Of a stretch of 26,214 nt of DNA, positions 11,919 through 19,597 are shown piece by piece. The DNA is from a virus. Under the pieces are notes generated by a model. It was given only the letters and a program-made list of their open reading frames with translations, made no database searches and was not told where the DNA came from. Position numbers and translations under genes: made by a program. Where the stretch lies: positions 1 to 26,214 of IMG/VR virus record IMGVR_UViG_3300025435_000076. One strand, given 5' to 3'. Positions within the stretch are counted from its first letter, which is position 1, and every line of letters starts with the position of its first letter.

Positions 11919-12677
11919 ATGATAGTTTCTGATCCCAAAAAGGACGAAGGATCTGGCCACTGGTACACCCGCGAGGGTGAGGCGGCCTATCAAGTCTTGG
12001 GCAAGAATGGCAAGTGGCGCAACACGACCCTGAAGGATGCGAGGAATCTAAACCTCGTTCCTTCTGTCACCACTATCCTTAAAATCGTAGACAAGCCAGG
12101 TCTGACTAACTGGCTTATAGATCAGGCCATCCTAGCCTCTCTGACGCTTCCTAGACGCGACAATGAGATCGAGGAAGAGTATCTGGCCAGAATCAAGTCA
12201 GATGCGAAGGAGCAGGGTCTAGCGGCCGCCAATCTGGGTACTAGCATCCATACGGCCATAGAGAACTTCTACGAAGGCAGAGATGTCCCGCAGTACCTAG
12301 AGCATGCCCAAGGATGCAAAAACGCCCTAGACGACTATTTTGGCGTCAAGTATTGGGTGTCTGAGCGCGCCTTTGGGCACGAGCTAGGCTTTGGGGGCAA
12401 GGTAGATATGCACTGTGATGGTATCGTTGTGGATATCAAAACCAAAGACTTTACCGATCCCTCAAAGGTAGCGGCTTATGATGAACATCTGCTGCAACTG
12501 GCCGCCTATCGAGTGGGCTTGGGTATGCCAGAAGCCCGCTGTGCCAACATCTTTGTAAGCCGCACGATACCTGGCTTGTGTAAGATTATTGAATGGGATG
12601 CCGATGACCTCAACCGAGGCTGGGCTATGTTTTTACACCTGCTGCGCTACTGGCAGCTTAAAACCGGATACGAATGA
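11919..12677 (+). CDS. PD-(D/E)XK (RecB-like) exonuclease, 252 aa
   Basis: The RecB/Cas4-like nuclease motifs are in order: GTSIHTAIENFYEG with His111 and Glu115 (motif with GxxxH), GGKVDMHCDG with Asp163, VDIKTK with Asp172-x-Lys174, and LLQLAAYRVG with Gln193-x3-Tyr197. These are the metal and DNA-binding residues of the family. Its length suits a single-domain phage exonuclease. An N-terminal part with PSVTTILKIVDKPGLTNWLI (48-67) is common to phage members. With the upstream ssDNA-binding protein it probably forms a recombination or end-resection pair. It overlaps the next gene by ATGA. Confidence 0.9.
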   Translation: MIVSDPKKDEGSGHWYTREGEAAYQVLGKNGKWRNTTLKDARNLNLVPSVTTILKIVDKPGLTNWLIDQAILASLTLPRRDNEIEEEYLARIKSDAKEQGLAAANLGTSIHTAIENFYEGRDVPQYLEHAQGCKNALDDYFGVKYWVSERAFGHELGFGGKVDMHCDGIVVDIKTKDFTDPSKVAAYDEHLLQLAAYRVGLGMPEARCANIFVSRTIPGLCKIIEWDADDLNRGWAMFLHLLRYWQLKTGYE

Positions 12678-12910
12678 TGACAGAAGAAGAAGTCAAAATG
12701 ATTTATATGTACTGCCATAATAAGAATCCTGACGGGCTCTACCCCACGGAAGTTGACCTCATAGAGTTTGCCAACAAGCTTGAGTCGTATCTCAAGTTTC
12801 AACGCAACGCTATGCGTCAGGCGATTATGGATTGCATCTCTTGGTACGATTCCGGCGATCTAGAACCGTTTCCTATCAACGCACTCAGAGAGGTGATGAT
12901 CAATGCTTAA
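12674..12910 (+). CDS. Hypothetical protein, 78 aa
   Basis: The protein is helical, with PDGLYPTEVDLIEFANKLES in the first half and RNAMRQAIMDCISWYDSGDL later. No catalytic motif is visible. The start ATG overlaps the exonuclease stop, so translation is coupled. It may start at the second methionine. It lies between the recombination genes and small membrane proteins, which gives no firm hint of function. Confidence 0.65.
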   Translation: MMTEEEVKMIYMYCHNKNPDGLYPTEVDLIEFANKLESYLKFQRNAMRQAIMDCISWYDSGDLEPFPINALREVMINA

Positions 12911-13094
12911 CTGGCTTTGGAGAGGGCCTCTAATCCTGTTTATAATGGTTTTGCTGCACTACCAGAATGAACATATTCAAGTGCTACAAAAGCAGTTAGC
13001 AGAAACCAGAGCGGACCAAGAAGAGTTACAGAAGTACCAATATGATTGTATAGACCAGATCGCCAAACTATCATCCAAGTATAGAAAGAAATGA
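12903..13094 (+). CDS. Small membrane-anchored coiled-coil protein, 63 aa
   Basis: Residues 3-20 (NWLWRGPLILFIMVLLHY) form an N-terminal membrane segment and residues 24-60 a coiled coil (QVLQKQLAETRADQEELQKY). This is the layout of i-spanin-like or DNA-ejection-related small proteins, but the gene lies in the recombination operon far from the lysis cassette. Without a lipoprotein partner a spanin role is weak. The start overlaps the previous stop by 8 bp. Confidence 0.65.
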   Translation: MLNWLWRGPLILFIMVLLHYQNEHIQVLQKQLAETRADQEELQKYQYDCIDQIAKLSSKYRKK

Positions 13095-13192
13095 ACATTT
13101 GCCACTTTTATATACTGGTTATGGTTGGCGTGATTGTCCTGGCAATAGACGAATATCTTAGCGAACGAAAAAACGACAGGAGAGACAGATGA
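13091..13192 (+). CDS. 33-residue single-span membrane protein
   Basis: This very short gene encodes MNICHFYILVMVGVIVLAID followed by a charged tail ending ERKNDRRDR. Residues 5-19 could span the membrane, with a basic cytoplasmic C-terminus. It overlaps the previous gene and the next by ATGA, so it is tightly inserted in the operon. No lipobox is seen, so it is not an o-spanin. Confidence 0.5.
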   Translation: MNICHFYILVMVGVIVLAIDEYLSERKNDRRDR

Positions 13193-13368
13193 GCGAAATT
13201 CTAAATACACGTATCCCCCTACTAGCAGGCGGAGAGTATATCCCTTCCACTAAAACAGACATCCGCAAGACGTTTGCGAAGTTTGGCTGGGTTCCCCCTA
13301 GTCAGCAGGAAGGATATAAGCCCAATATCCACGAAGTAGAAAAAAGAACCCCCGTTTATAGGGGGTGA
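13189..13368 (+). CDS. Hypothetical protein, 59 aa, last gene of the rightward operon
   Basis: The protein begins MSEILNTRIPLLAGGEYIPS and ends EKRTPVYRG. A strong AGGAG site precedes the ATG. It has DIRKTFAKFGWVPPSQQ in the middle, a pattern I have seen near phage HTH or recombination genes but cannot name. Its last codons are also the terminator hairpin for the convergent late operon (13340-13366), so codon choice at the end is constrained by the hairpin. Confidence 0.6.
   Translation: MSEILNTRIPLLAGGEYIPSTKTDIRKTFAKFGWVPPSQQEGYKPNIHEVEKRTPVYRG
13340..13366 (-). terminator. Terminator of the leftward late operon
   Basis: On the minus strand ACCCCC-TATAAAC-GGGGGT is followed by TCTTTTTTC, a standard rho-independent terminator. 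It ends the structural-gene transcript 36 bp after the stop of the last late gene and lies inside the 3' end of the convergent rightward gene. The rightward direction lacks a T run. Confidence 0.85.
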
Positions 13369-13401
13369 AGATACATAACCCGGAGAAGGTTAGGTTACGT
13401 A

Positions 13402-15090
13402 TTATTGAGTGGGTAATCCGCCCGCAACGGTTCCAGACATAGAACCAGCGCTGACAGGCAGTCCTCCGCGAACTACAGGTCTAGTAAGCGGAGAGACTGA
13501 ACCTGTTTGAAATGGTCGGGATGCTGCAATAGATCTTGCCATGGCTGGAACTGCGGTTGCTGCAGTACCACCCATAATTGCAGGTAATACAGTATCACCT
13601 CCGAAATAATGCGCTCCGCCTGCCCCTAAACCAGCACCAAGCAGAGGAAGATACTTTTCTAAACCTTTATTAGCGCTTTGTGCTGCAGCTTCACCAGATG
13701 TTAATTTGGGGAAAGCCGTTCCCATTTGAGAGACAGCTTTTAATGGTCCGGTTAAAGGAATGCCCTTTGAAATATCGGCAAACTTTTTAGCATCAACCAT
13801 TCCTAAGTCTGGATTTAACGCATCTTCAATGTTGTAGGATTGCGCTATACGCTGACGCGCTTGTCTGTAGTTTGAAACCAAATCTGGCTGTTGATTCTTG
13901 GTCATAGTGCGATCAAGTAAATCATCAAGCGCATTTGCAGCAGCTTTGTTAGCCATCCCTAAACCACGGGCACCAGGATCGTCATACTTCTTCAAATAAT
14001 CAGTAGCGTCTGAGCGTAATTTCTTTACTAGCTCAACAACCGCATCTGTACTCATATTTGATTTCTGAAGCAGAGTTTGCTGTAACTTAACAGCGCCTTT
14101 CATGTTTGTGAAAAGCTCAGGAAACTCTCTCATGGCGTTCTTATAATCATCAGTCAAGCCACGAATTGAATCCTTAAAATCCTGATCAGGTATGTTTTTA
14201 ATTGGTAATTTTGCCTGCCCAGACGGCGTGATATTCGTAGAAGCATTCTTTAAGTCTTCATACGCTTTACCAGCATCAGCACGTATTTGACTTAAAGTAT
14301 CTGGGGTTAAATGTGCATCTTCAGGCAATCCCAAGCTTTGTTTTACCAATCTTTGTACAACCATTTCATTTTGACCGCCCAGCTTTTCTAACAAAGCAGG
14401 ATTGTCCGAAATCATTGAAATTGCTTTGTTAATAATGGTCGGATTGGTTTGTCCGGGGGGCAATGAAAATCCAGCGTTAATGACATCAGATGCTGTCTGT
14501 TCTGCAACGCTCTGTGCTTTAGGAACTCGTGGAGATCCGCCAGCCAACGCTCCACCGCCTAATCCAGCCATAAACTGACCTATAGGCGTAGCCCCATGCT
14601 CTGCCGCAGCCTGTGAGGCTAGGGAAGCACCTGTAGCGCTTAATGCCTGTCTACCGGGCTGTGCAGTCAGAAACTGAGCCACCGCAGATTCAGCGGGAAG
14701 TATAGAACCAACACCAAGTCCGGCCGCTAAACCCGACAAACCTTTAGTGACGGCAGATCCATACTTCTCTACAGGAGTTTCTGGTTGAGCAAAGTTACTC
14801 TGAAAGAATTTTCCCACTTCTTGACTTGGCAAGGGAAGTCTCTGTTCAGGCGGAATTCCCGCAATAGCTTGGGCTGTTCTTGCAACATGAGAAGGCAAAT
14901 CAAGGGCAAATAGAGGCAACCCTGCTGCGCCTTCTAATATATTACCTGCACCCATAGAAAGACCGCGCATAATCTCACTGCCAGTAGATTTAGTCTCCGG
15001 TAGTTTATGCCCTGCTATTGGATCTTTTTCCCAATCAGTAGCCTCATGGGGAGATTGAACAGCAACATCACTTTCCCAAGGATTAGCCAT
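13402..15090 (-). CDS. Candidate DNA-ejection/internal virion protein, 562 aa
   Basis: This large protein of the tail module has repeated Ala/Gly-rich amphipathic segments (GLSGLAAGLGVGSILPAESA near 115, and GAGLGAGGAHYFGG near 483). A helical central region of about 200-450 contains coiled-coil-like stretches (VELVKKLRSDATDYLKKYDD). This architecture of glycine-rich hydrophobic patches around long helices is typical of podovirus ejection proteins (P22 gp7, gp16 and gp20 or T7 gp15 and gp16 roles). The assignment rests on composition and on its position after the gp10-like gene. No lytic transglycosylase motif is visible. The ATG overlaps the previous stop as TAATG. Confidence 0.6.
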   Translation of the reverse strand: MANPWESDVAVQSPHEATDWEKDPIAGHKLPETKSTGSEIMRGLSMGAGNILEGAAGLPLFALDLPSHVARTAQAIAGIPPEQRLPLPSQEVGKFFQSNFAQPETPVEKYGSAVTKGLSGLAAGLGVGSILPAESAVAQFLTAQPGRQALSATGASLASQAAAEHGATPIGQFMAGLGGGALAGGSPRVPKAQSVAEQTASDVINAGFSLPPGQTNPTIINKAISMISDNPALLEKLGGQNEMVVQRLVKQSLGLPEDAHLTPDTLSQIRADAGKAYEDLKNASTNITPSGQAKLPIKNIPDQDFKDSIRGLTDDYKNAMREFPELFTNMKGAVKLQQTLLQKSNMSTDAVVELVKKLRSDATDYLKKYDDPGARGLGMANKAAANALDDLLDRTMTKNQQPDLVSNYRQARQRIAQSYNIEDALNPDLGMVDAKKFADISKGIPLTGPLKAVSQMGTAFPKLTSGEAAAQSANKGLEKYLPLLGAGLGAGGAHYFGGDTVLPAIMGGTAATAVPAMARSIAASRPFQTGSVSPLTRPVVRGGLPVSAGSMSGTVAGGLPTQ

Positions 15091-16802
15091 TATTTTTTAG
15101 TCCTTAAAGTTCCTGTTGGATCGTAATATTGTGATCCAGAAGGAATTTTACTGTATTCAGTATTGAAGTTTTCTTTTGTTGTTGTAGGTATACCGCCGCG
15201 CTCAGGAATATATTCAGCAGGAATATCAGTCTTAAATATATCGCTCAAATGTTTTGTGTTGGGTGAAATTTGTGATAATTGTTCAACACGACTGTTTGAA
15301 AGCTTTAACCGCTCTCTTGCCGTATCTTCCATCAATTTCAATGTTTCTTTAACTGCAGGTAATCCCATAGACAAATCACCAACAGCCGCTTTCTCAAGCT
15401 GTACATCCATGTTTGTCATACGGCTACCAACAGCATCTTTCATAAGAGGCAAGTTATCTCGTGTAATCTGAGCCATCGCCTGCAAACCTTTCATGGTTTG
15501 ATCTCGTACTGCCGGATCTTTCAAACCAAATGTAGCAAGAGCATTTTCAATGTTTGTTACCGATCCTGAGCCAAATCCTGCAATTACTTTAGGATCTTCA
15601 AAAATCTTTCTTGCTCTTTGGATAGTGGCAATCTGTGTTGGGATTGATTGTCCTACTTCAACTTGCTTATTTAGAACAGGAATCAATCCTTTTACCAACT
15701 CAGCCTGTTCTGTCTGTGCGGTATTGAGAGCAACTTTGGTAGCACCAGCAGCAACTTTAGTTAATACTAAATTCTGAAGTTGTTGTTTTTGAGCGAGACT
15801 TAATTTACTCAAATCAGTTGCAATCGGAAGCCCCATCATAGGCAATGCTTCTTTAATTGCTGTGGGCATTGTTTCCGTACCCACATGGTTAGCAACAAGT
15901 TGCTTTTGTTCTTGAGTTAAATTTGCAAATGGAGTGCTAGGATCAATACCATTAGCAACCATAGCGCTTTTTACTGCTTCTGGTAATTTAGATGCACCAG
16001 CAGCAGCTTCTTTCATTTCATAATTTACTTGCCCTGTTTGTGGATCAATACTAATCGGGCTTTGCGTATATAAACGCTCACCCTCTCCAAGTTTAATCTC
16101 TTTGGGAGCCATTGCTGTTCTTTGAACCTGCACAATAGATTGAAGTGCAGCGGCTCTAGTAGGATCAATAGCAGCAATTTGCTGAAGAACAGCAGGATCA
16201 GCAATAGGCATTCCAATTTTATCTGTAGTAATTGCTTGTGCGGCTAAATCTTGTACTTTTTGATTATTAACAATACCTTGTCTAATCTCTTCTGCTTTTA
16301 ATCCTGCCTGCATTAGAGGTAGCTTACGAGCTTGTTGTTCTTCTTGATACTTGCCCATAGCGCCAGCAGCACTACCCAAAGCCTCACCGAATGATCCTGT
16401 TTTTCCGGGGTTTAGGAAAGCAGCAGCAAGTTGAAACCAAGGAACCTGTGATGAATTTGTCTGGTTTTTGATTTCTTTCTGTATCGCTGTAATTTGATCA
16501 AGATAATCTTGATTCTGATTGGGCTTGGTTTGAAATGCAGTCTGGGCAGTAGGCGGAACATCTGGTTGTGGGGCAATTGCAGCCAAACCGCCCATAGGAG
16601 GTGTACCAATACCTTGATCGGTATTTAAACCACCACCCATAGGTTGAGCTAATGCTTGGTTGATAATCTGTGGGTCGCGTACACGAGGCGCCTCATCACT
16701 CATCCCTTCTCGCAAAGGATTAGGAATAGGAGGTACGTCTCCATCTCCCGCAGCCGCAGGAACAGATGTCATTTGGCTAATATCTTGATCATTACCTGCC
16801 AT
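15090..16802 (-). CDS. Candidate ejection/internal virion protein, 570 aa
   Basis: The N-terminal 90 residues are Pro/Gly-rich and disordered. Then come DQITAIQKEIKNQTNSSQVP and a small-residue stretch GSFGEALGSAAGAMGKYQEE (about 130-160) like a membrane-active patch. The remainder is a long helical region rich in Gln and Ala. There is no enzymatic motif. Length, composition and the neighbouring genes indicate a minor virion protein that is probably ejected with the DNA. A stretch VGTETMPTAIK near residue 315 resembles the dispersed-repeat peptide without the full palindrome. The ATG has AAGGAT upstream. Confidence 0.6.
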   Translation of the reverse strand: MAGNDQDISQMTSVPAAAGDGDVPPIPNPLREGMSDEAPRVRDPQIINQALAQPMGGGLNTDQGIGTPPMGGLAAIAPQPDVPPTAQTAFQTKPNQNQDYLDQITAIQKEIKNQTNSSQVPWFQLAAAFLNPGKTGSFGEALGSAAGAMGKYQEEQQARKLPLMQAGLKAEEIRQGIVNNQKVQDLAAQAITTDKIGMPIADPAVLQQIAAIDPTRAAALQSIVQVQRTAMAPKEIKLGEGERLYTQSPISIDPQTGQVNYEMKEAAAGASKLPEAVKSAMVANGIDPSTPFANLTQEQKQLVANHVGTETMPTAIKEALPMMGLPIATDLSKLSLAQKQQLQNLVLTKVAAGATKVALNTAQTEQAELVKGLIPVLNKQVEVGQSIPTQIATIQRARKIFEDPKVIAGFGSGSVTNIENALATFGLKDPAVRDQTMKGLQAMAQITRDNLPLMKDAVGSRMTNMDVQLEKAAVGDLSMGLPAVKETLKLMEDTARERLKLSNSRVEQLSQISPNTKHLSDIFKTDIPAEYIPERGGIPTTTKENFNTEYSKIPSGSQYYDPTGTLRTKK

Positions 16803-16826
16803 GATTTATCCTTGTACGATTGATGT

Positions 16827-17750
16827 TTAGCCGAATAAACTACTAATAGCACCCAAACCAGATCCAATCAAACTAGGAATACTTGTATTCTGTTGTCCAG
16901 TAATCTGTTGCAATAAGTTTTGAGTAGATCCCAAAGGCGTTTGATATAACCCACCCAATACTGAGCCTAATCCAGAAATCTGTTGCAAAGGCGAAGCCGC
17001 ATAAGCACCAGGCATAGGGCCCGTATATTGCGAAGACACGCTCGTGGGTACTGTTAGACCTTTTAGGATACCCGACTCAGCAGTCAATGCCTGTAAGGGG
17101 AATAGTTGCTGATTCTGTGCGATCTGTTGTTGTTGCGCGCCAAGCGTAGAAAGCGCATTTACATCTTGTAATCCCAAAGCCTGCTGTTGACCGGCTAAAT
17201 TACCCATCTGAGCACCAGCACCCAATCCTAACTGCTGTTGATTCTGTGCCGCCTGTAAAGCCTGTGTATAGCCTTGCTGTAAGGCTTGATCCTGCAAAGA
17301 TGTGATGTTGGTGGCAGCATCTCTTAAAGTGTTCCCTAAGACCTGTGCGCCCCTTTGGGAGCCAAACTGTCCCGTACCTACTGCTCCTGCTGTAGCTTGG
17401 GGCGCAAGATTCTCTTGAATGTTACGCTGACCTAATGTACCAATCTGGTTTACGACATCCTGTGTGTAAGGATTCATAAATTGATTGATGTTCGGGCCTT
17501 GTGCGGCTTGGGTCGTTAAGTTCTCTGCCTGTGTCAGTGCAGGCTGATAGTTACCTACGTTTTGCGCTACATTCTGAAAAGCCTGATTCTGTAATCCAGT
17601 AGCACCAACAAACTGAGCACCTGCTCCCGCCTGTTGCCCCTGTGATGCAAGATTGCTTAGATAATTAGTGTAATAATCAGGCGCAGTTGTGGCCTGCGTC
17701 TGTGTTGTAGTTACGTTTGGTAGCGCACTACCTTGGAATAAGTCAGCCAC
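16827..17750 (-). CDS. Gln-rich virion-associated protein, 307 aa
   Basis: The protein is exceptionally rich in glutamine and alanine. It begins MADLFQGSALPNVTTTQTQA and contains NPYTQDVVNQIGTLGQRNIQ (about 92-111), then helical Gln/Ala repeats and a Gly/Ser-rich end. Phage genes with the same MADLF(x)G...PN(V/I)TTT opening and an NPYTQxVV motif lie in the tail or ejection module and are annotated as structural or of unknown function. A GTG start at 17750 is used, with GGAGG upstream. It overlaps the previous gene by 8 bp. Ejection-protein status is inferred. Confidence 0.65.
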   Translation of the reverse strand: MADLFQGSALPNVTTTQTQATTAPDYYTNYLSNLASQGQQAGAGAQFVGATGLQNQAFQNVAQNVGNYQPALTQAENLTTQAAQGPNINQFMNPYTQDVVNQIGTLGQRNIQENLAPQATAGAVGTGQFGSQRGAQVLGNTLRDAATNITSLQDQALQQGYTQALQAAQNQQQLGLGAGAQMGNLAGQQQALGLQDVNALSTLGAQQQQIAQNQQLFPLQALTAESGILKGLTVPTSVSSQYTGPMPGAYAASPLQQISGLGSVLGGLYQTPLGSTQNLLQQITGQQNTSIPSLIGSGLGAISSLFG

Positions 17751-18993
17751 GTTCGGCCTCCTTCAAATAGCTAGTAAGCTTCTTAGCTTTGGGTGGGATT
17801 TTACTGTCAGGCGCAGAACGCTTATGTCTGCGGATTGCCTCTCTAAATTTGTCTAATTTCTCTGCACCGGCTTTGTTAGACCCATCGCCTAACTGGCTTA
17901 CCGTATCTGCGTCGATCACGTATTCGCCATCAGCAAGCATCGCAGGAATATCATCTGACTGTCCATCACCTTTACCTTGCACATAATGGCTAGGACCACC
18001 TGTGCGGAAAATAGGCTCACCCGGCTCTGCTTCTGGGTGTTGGACGTGATGAGGCTGACCTCCACGCGCAAACATATTTTGTCGCACTGCTTTAATTAAC
18101 TTTGGATCATATTCAGAAAGAGGCAATTTAGTAGAATCAGGAGAAAGATTTAATTGCCTTAACGCCCCAAGCAAATTAGTCAATCCTTGAGGATTAGAAG
18201 TTGAAAACATAGAAGGCTGTAATAAAGTGCGCCCTGTCTTGTCTCCAGATAAGCCAGTCTGTGCCAGCGATCCTAAAATATCTGTAAAATTATTGGTTGT
18301 ATTGGATGTTGGCAAGGAACCTGTCGGTAATGTATTTTGAACGCTAGAGGGTAATCCCGTAGAAGGCGCAGGCGTACCTGTAAGTGACTGACCAGTTGGC
18401 ACATTAGTAACAGTACCAGTAGTAGGATCAACTACTGCGTTAGTCTGTAATCCGCTGGCAAAGTTAGAGGTCGTGCCAATTACATTAGGATTGACTGCAG
18501 TAGGCGCAGAACTTACTCCTGTTGCGGCTGCAGATGTATCTAGTCCACCGCCTGTTGGTAAGCCTCCACCAATGTTACCGGGAATATTTGCTAGCGATCC
18601 CATAGAAGAAGCAACAGGACTTGCGGACAATCCAGCCTGAATGGCAGAGGTTCCTGCATCTACAGCAGGTGCAGCGGCTCCAAACGCGTCAGCAGCACTT
18701 GCAACACTGCTGGGCAAAGATGATAGTCCTGTAGCCGCAACATCAGCCGCCGCAGCATCAGCAGCACCTGCGCCTAAAGCATCAGCAGCACCAGTGCCTA
18801 AAACATCTGCAGCAGTAGCCCCTAAGGCATCAGCAGCAAGACTTGCGCCACCTGTTAGCGCAGCAGCACCAATAGCCGCAATAGGATTGCTGGCTACCGC
18901 TTGCACCACATTTGATGCTACATCAATAATCGGCGAGACAACATCGCTTACTACATTGCTTGCCGCATCAAATACCGAGCTGACTGCGCCCAT
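17743..18993 (-). CDS. Virion protein with Ala-rich N-terminus and C-terminal ADGEYVI domain, 416 aa
   Basis: The first 90 residues are hydrophobic Ala-rich repeats (ADALGATAADVLGTGAADAL). The middle is Thr/Ser/Pro-rich and flexible. The last 85 residues form a recognisable domain with GGPSHYVQGKGDGQSDDIPA, then MLADGEYVIDADTVSQLGDG and KAGAEKLDKFRE. This domain is frequent at the C-terminus of phage virion or tail-module proteins and has no proven role. The Ala-rich repeats could insert in membranes, as expected of an ejection protein. GAGGG lies before the ATG. Confidence 0.7.
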   Translation of the reverse strand: MGAVSSVFDAASNVVSDVVSPIIDVASNVVQAVASNPIAAIGAAALTGGASLAADALGATAADVLGTGAADALGAGAADAAAADVAATGLSSLPSSVASAADAFGAAAPAVDAGTSAIQAGLSASPVASSMGSLANIPGNIGGGLPTGGGLDTSAAATGVSSAPTAVNPNVIGTTSNFASGLQTNAVVDPTTGTVTNVPTGQSLTGTPAPSTGLPSSVQNTLPTGSLPTSNTTNNFTDILGSLAQTGLSGDKTGRTLLQPSMFSTSNPQGLTNLLGALRQLNLSPDSTKLPLSEYDPKLIKAVRQNMFARGGQPHHVQHPEAEPGEPIFRTGGPSHYVQGKGDGQSDDIPAMLADGEYVIDADTVSQLGDGSNKAGAEKLDKFREAIRRHKRSAPDSKIPPKAKKLTSYLKEAERG

Positions 18994-18995
18994 AA

Positions 18996-19361
18996 TTAAA
19001 CCCTCGCCATCCAGTTATATTTATGAAGATTAGATGGCTGTATAGGGAAGCCAATTCTTTTCATAAACTCAATAATCTGCGGCTGATCTGCTTTCCCATA
19101 TACCGCTTTTAGATGGGAATTCTGTAAATGCTGATAAAAGACTTTTAAGGCGGATACTAAAGCCAGAGGTGCGTCAAGAGTAAATAAGTGAAGCTCGCCC
19201 AAATCTTTGTTAAATACGCGTACAACCAAGACTGAGTTGCCTTCTTGCATAAGGATCGCATGATCGCGCTTAATCATCCCACTAACGGCGCGCAAAGCAG
19301 TCTCTGGGTTTACCCCATGAGCCTGCGCGTCAGCCATAATAATTTGAGCAGCATCCATCAT
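18996..19361 (-). CDS. Small tail-module protein (possible GNAT-like fold), 121 aa
   Basis: The sequence has a helical N-terminus (MDAAQIIMADAQAHGVNPET), then strands NSVLVVRVFNKDLGELHLFT, a helix LVSALKVFYQHLQNS, and a C-terminal IIEFMKRIGFPI followed by HKYNWMARV. The order of strand pair, helix and FMKRxGF resembles a reduced acetyltransferase (GNAT) fold, but no acetyl-CoA loop is seen. Similar small genes accompany podovirus ejection genes in other phages. It overlaps the gene upstream by ATGA. The function is unknown. Confidence 0.65.
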   Translation of the reverse strand: MMDAAQIIMADAQAHGVNPETALRAVSGMIKRDHAILMQEGNSVLVVRVFNKDLGELHLFTLDAPLALVSALKVFYQHLQNSHLKAVYGKADQPQIIEFMKRIGFPIQPSNLHKYNWMARV

Positions 19362-19597
19362 TTATCCTCAATCGTCATTATTCCTATTACTGCCATCGCC
19401 CAATCTTGCCAGTTCTGAAATCCTCTAGGATCAGGCACACCACTTTGAGCAAAATATCCTATTCCAAATACCCCCGCCGCCCATTCTTTCCATCGCTCTT
19501 CTGGCATCGTCCCCAAGTCGTTGGCGGCAAACTGTTCAGCCATATAGCGGCAGTAATTATCCCAAGTAAGACCTCTAGGGTCGTAAGTAACACTCAT
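19358..19597 (-). CDS. Small tail-module protein, 79 aa
   Basis: The protein is rich in aromatic residues: MSVTYDPRGLTWDNYCRYMA, then NDLGTMPEERWKEWAAGVFG, and VPDPRGFQNWQDWAMAVIGI. The two halves look alike (DPRGLTWDNYCRYMAEQF against DPRGFQNWQDWAMAVIG), which suggests an internal duplication of a DPRG...W..W/Y helix unit. It lies between the gp10-like gene and a small unknown gene, with ATGA overlaps at both ends. It is probably a minor structural or assembly protein; I recognise no family. Confidence 0.65.
   Translation of the reverse strand: MSVTYDPRGLTWDNYCRYMAEQFAANDLGTMPEERWKEWAAGVFGIGYFAQSGVPDPRGFQNWQDWAMAVIGIMTIEDK

Noticed and set aside
12903-13192. Two small membrane proteins as an Rz/Rz1 spanin pair
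   Set aside because: The second protein has no lipobox or proline-rich lipoprotein body, and the genes are far from the endolysin in a recombination operon.
13375-13400. Dyad TAACC...GGTTA as a rightward terminator
   Set aside because: The stem is five base pairs with no T run. The rightward operon has no convincing terminator before 13402.
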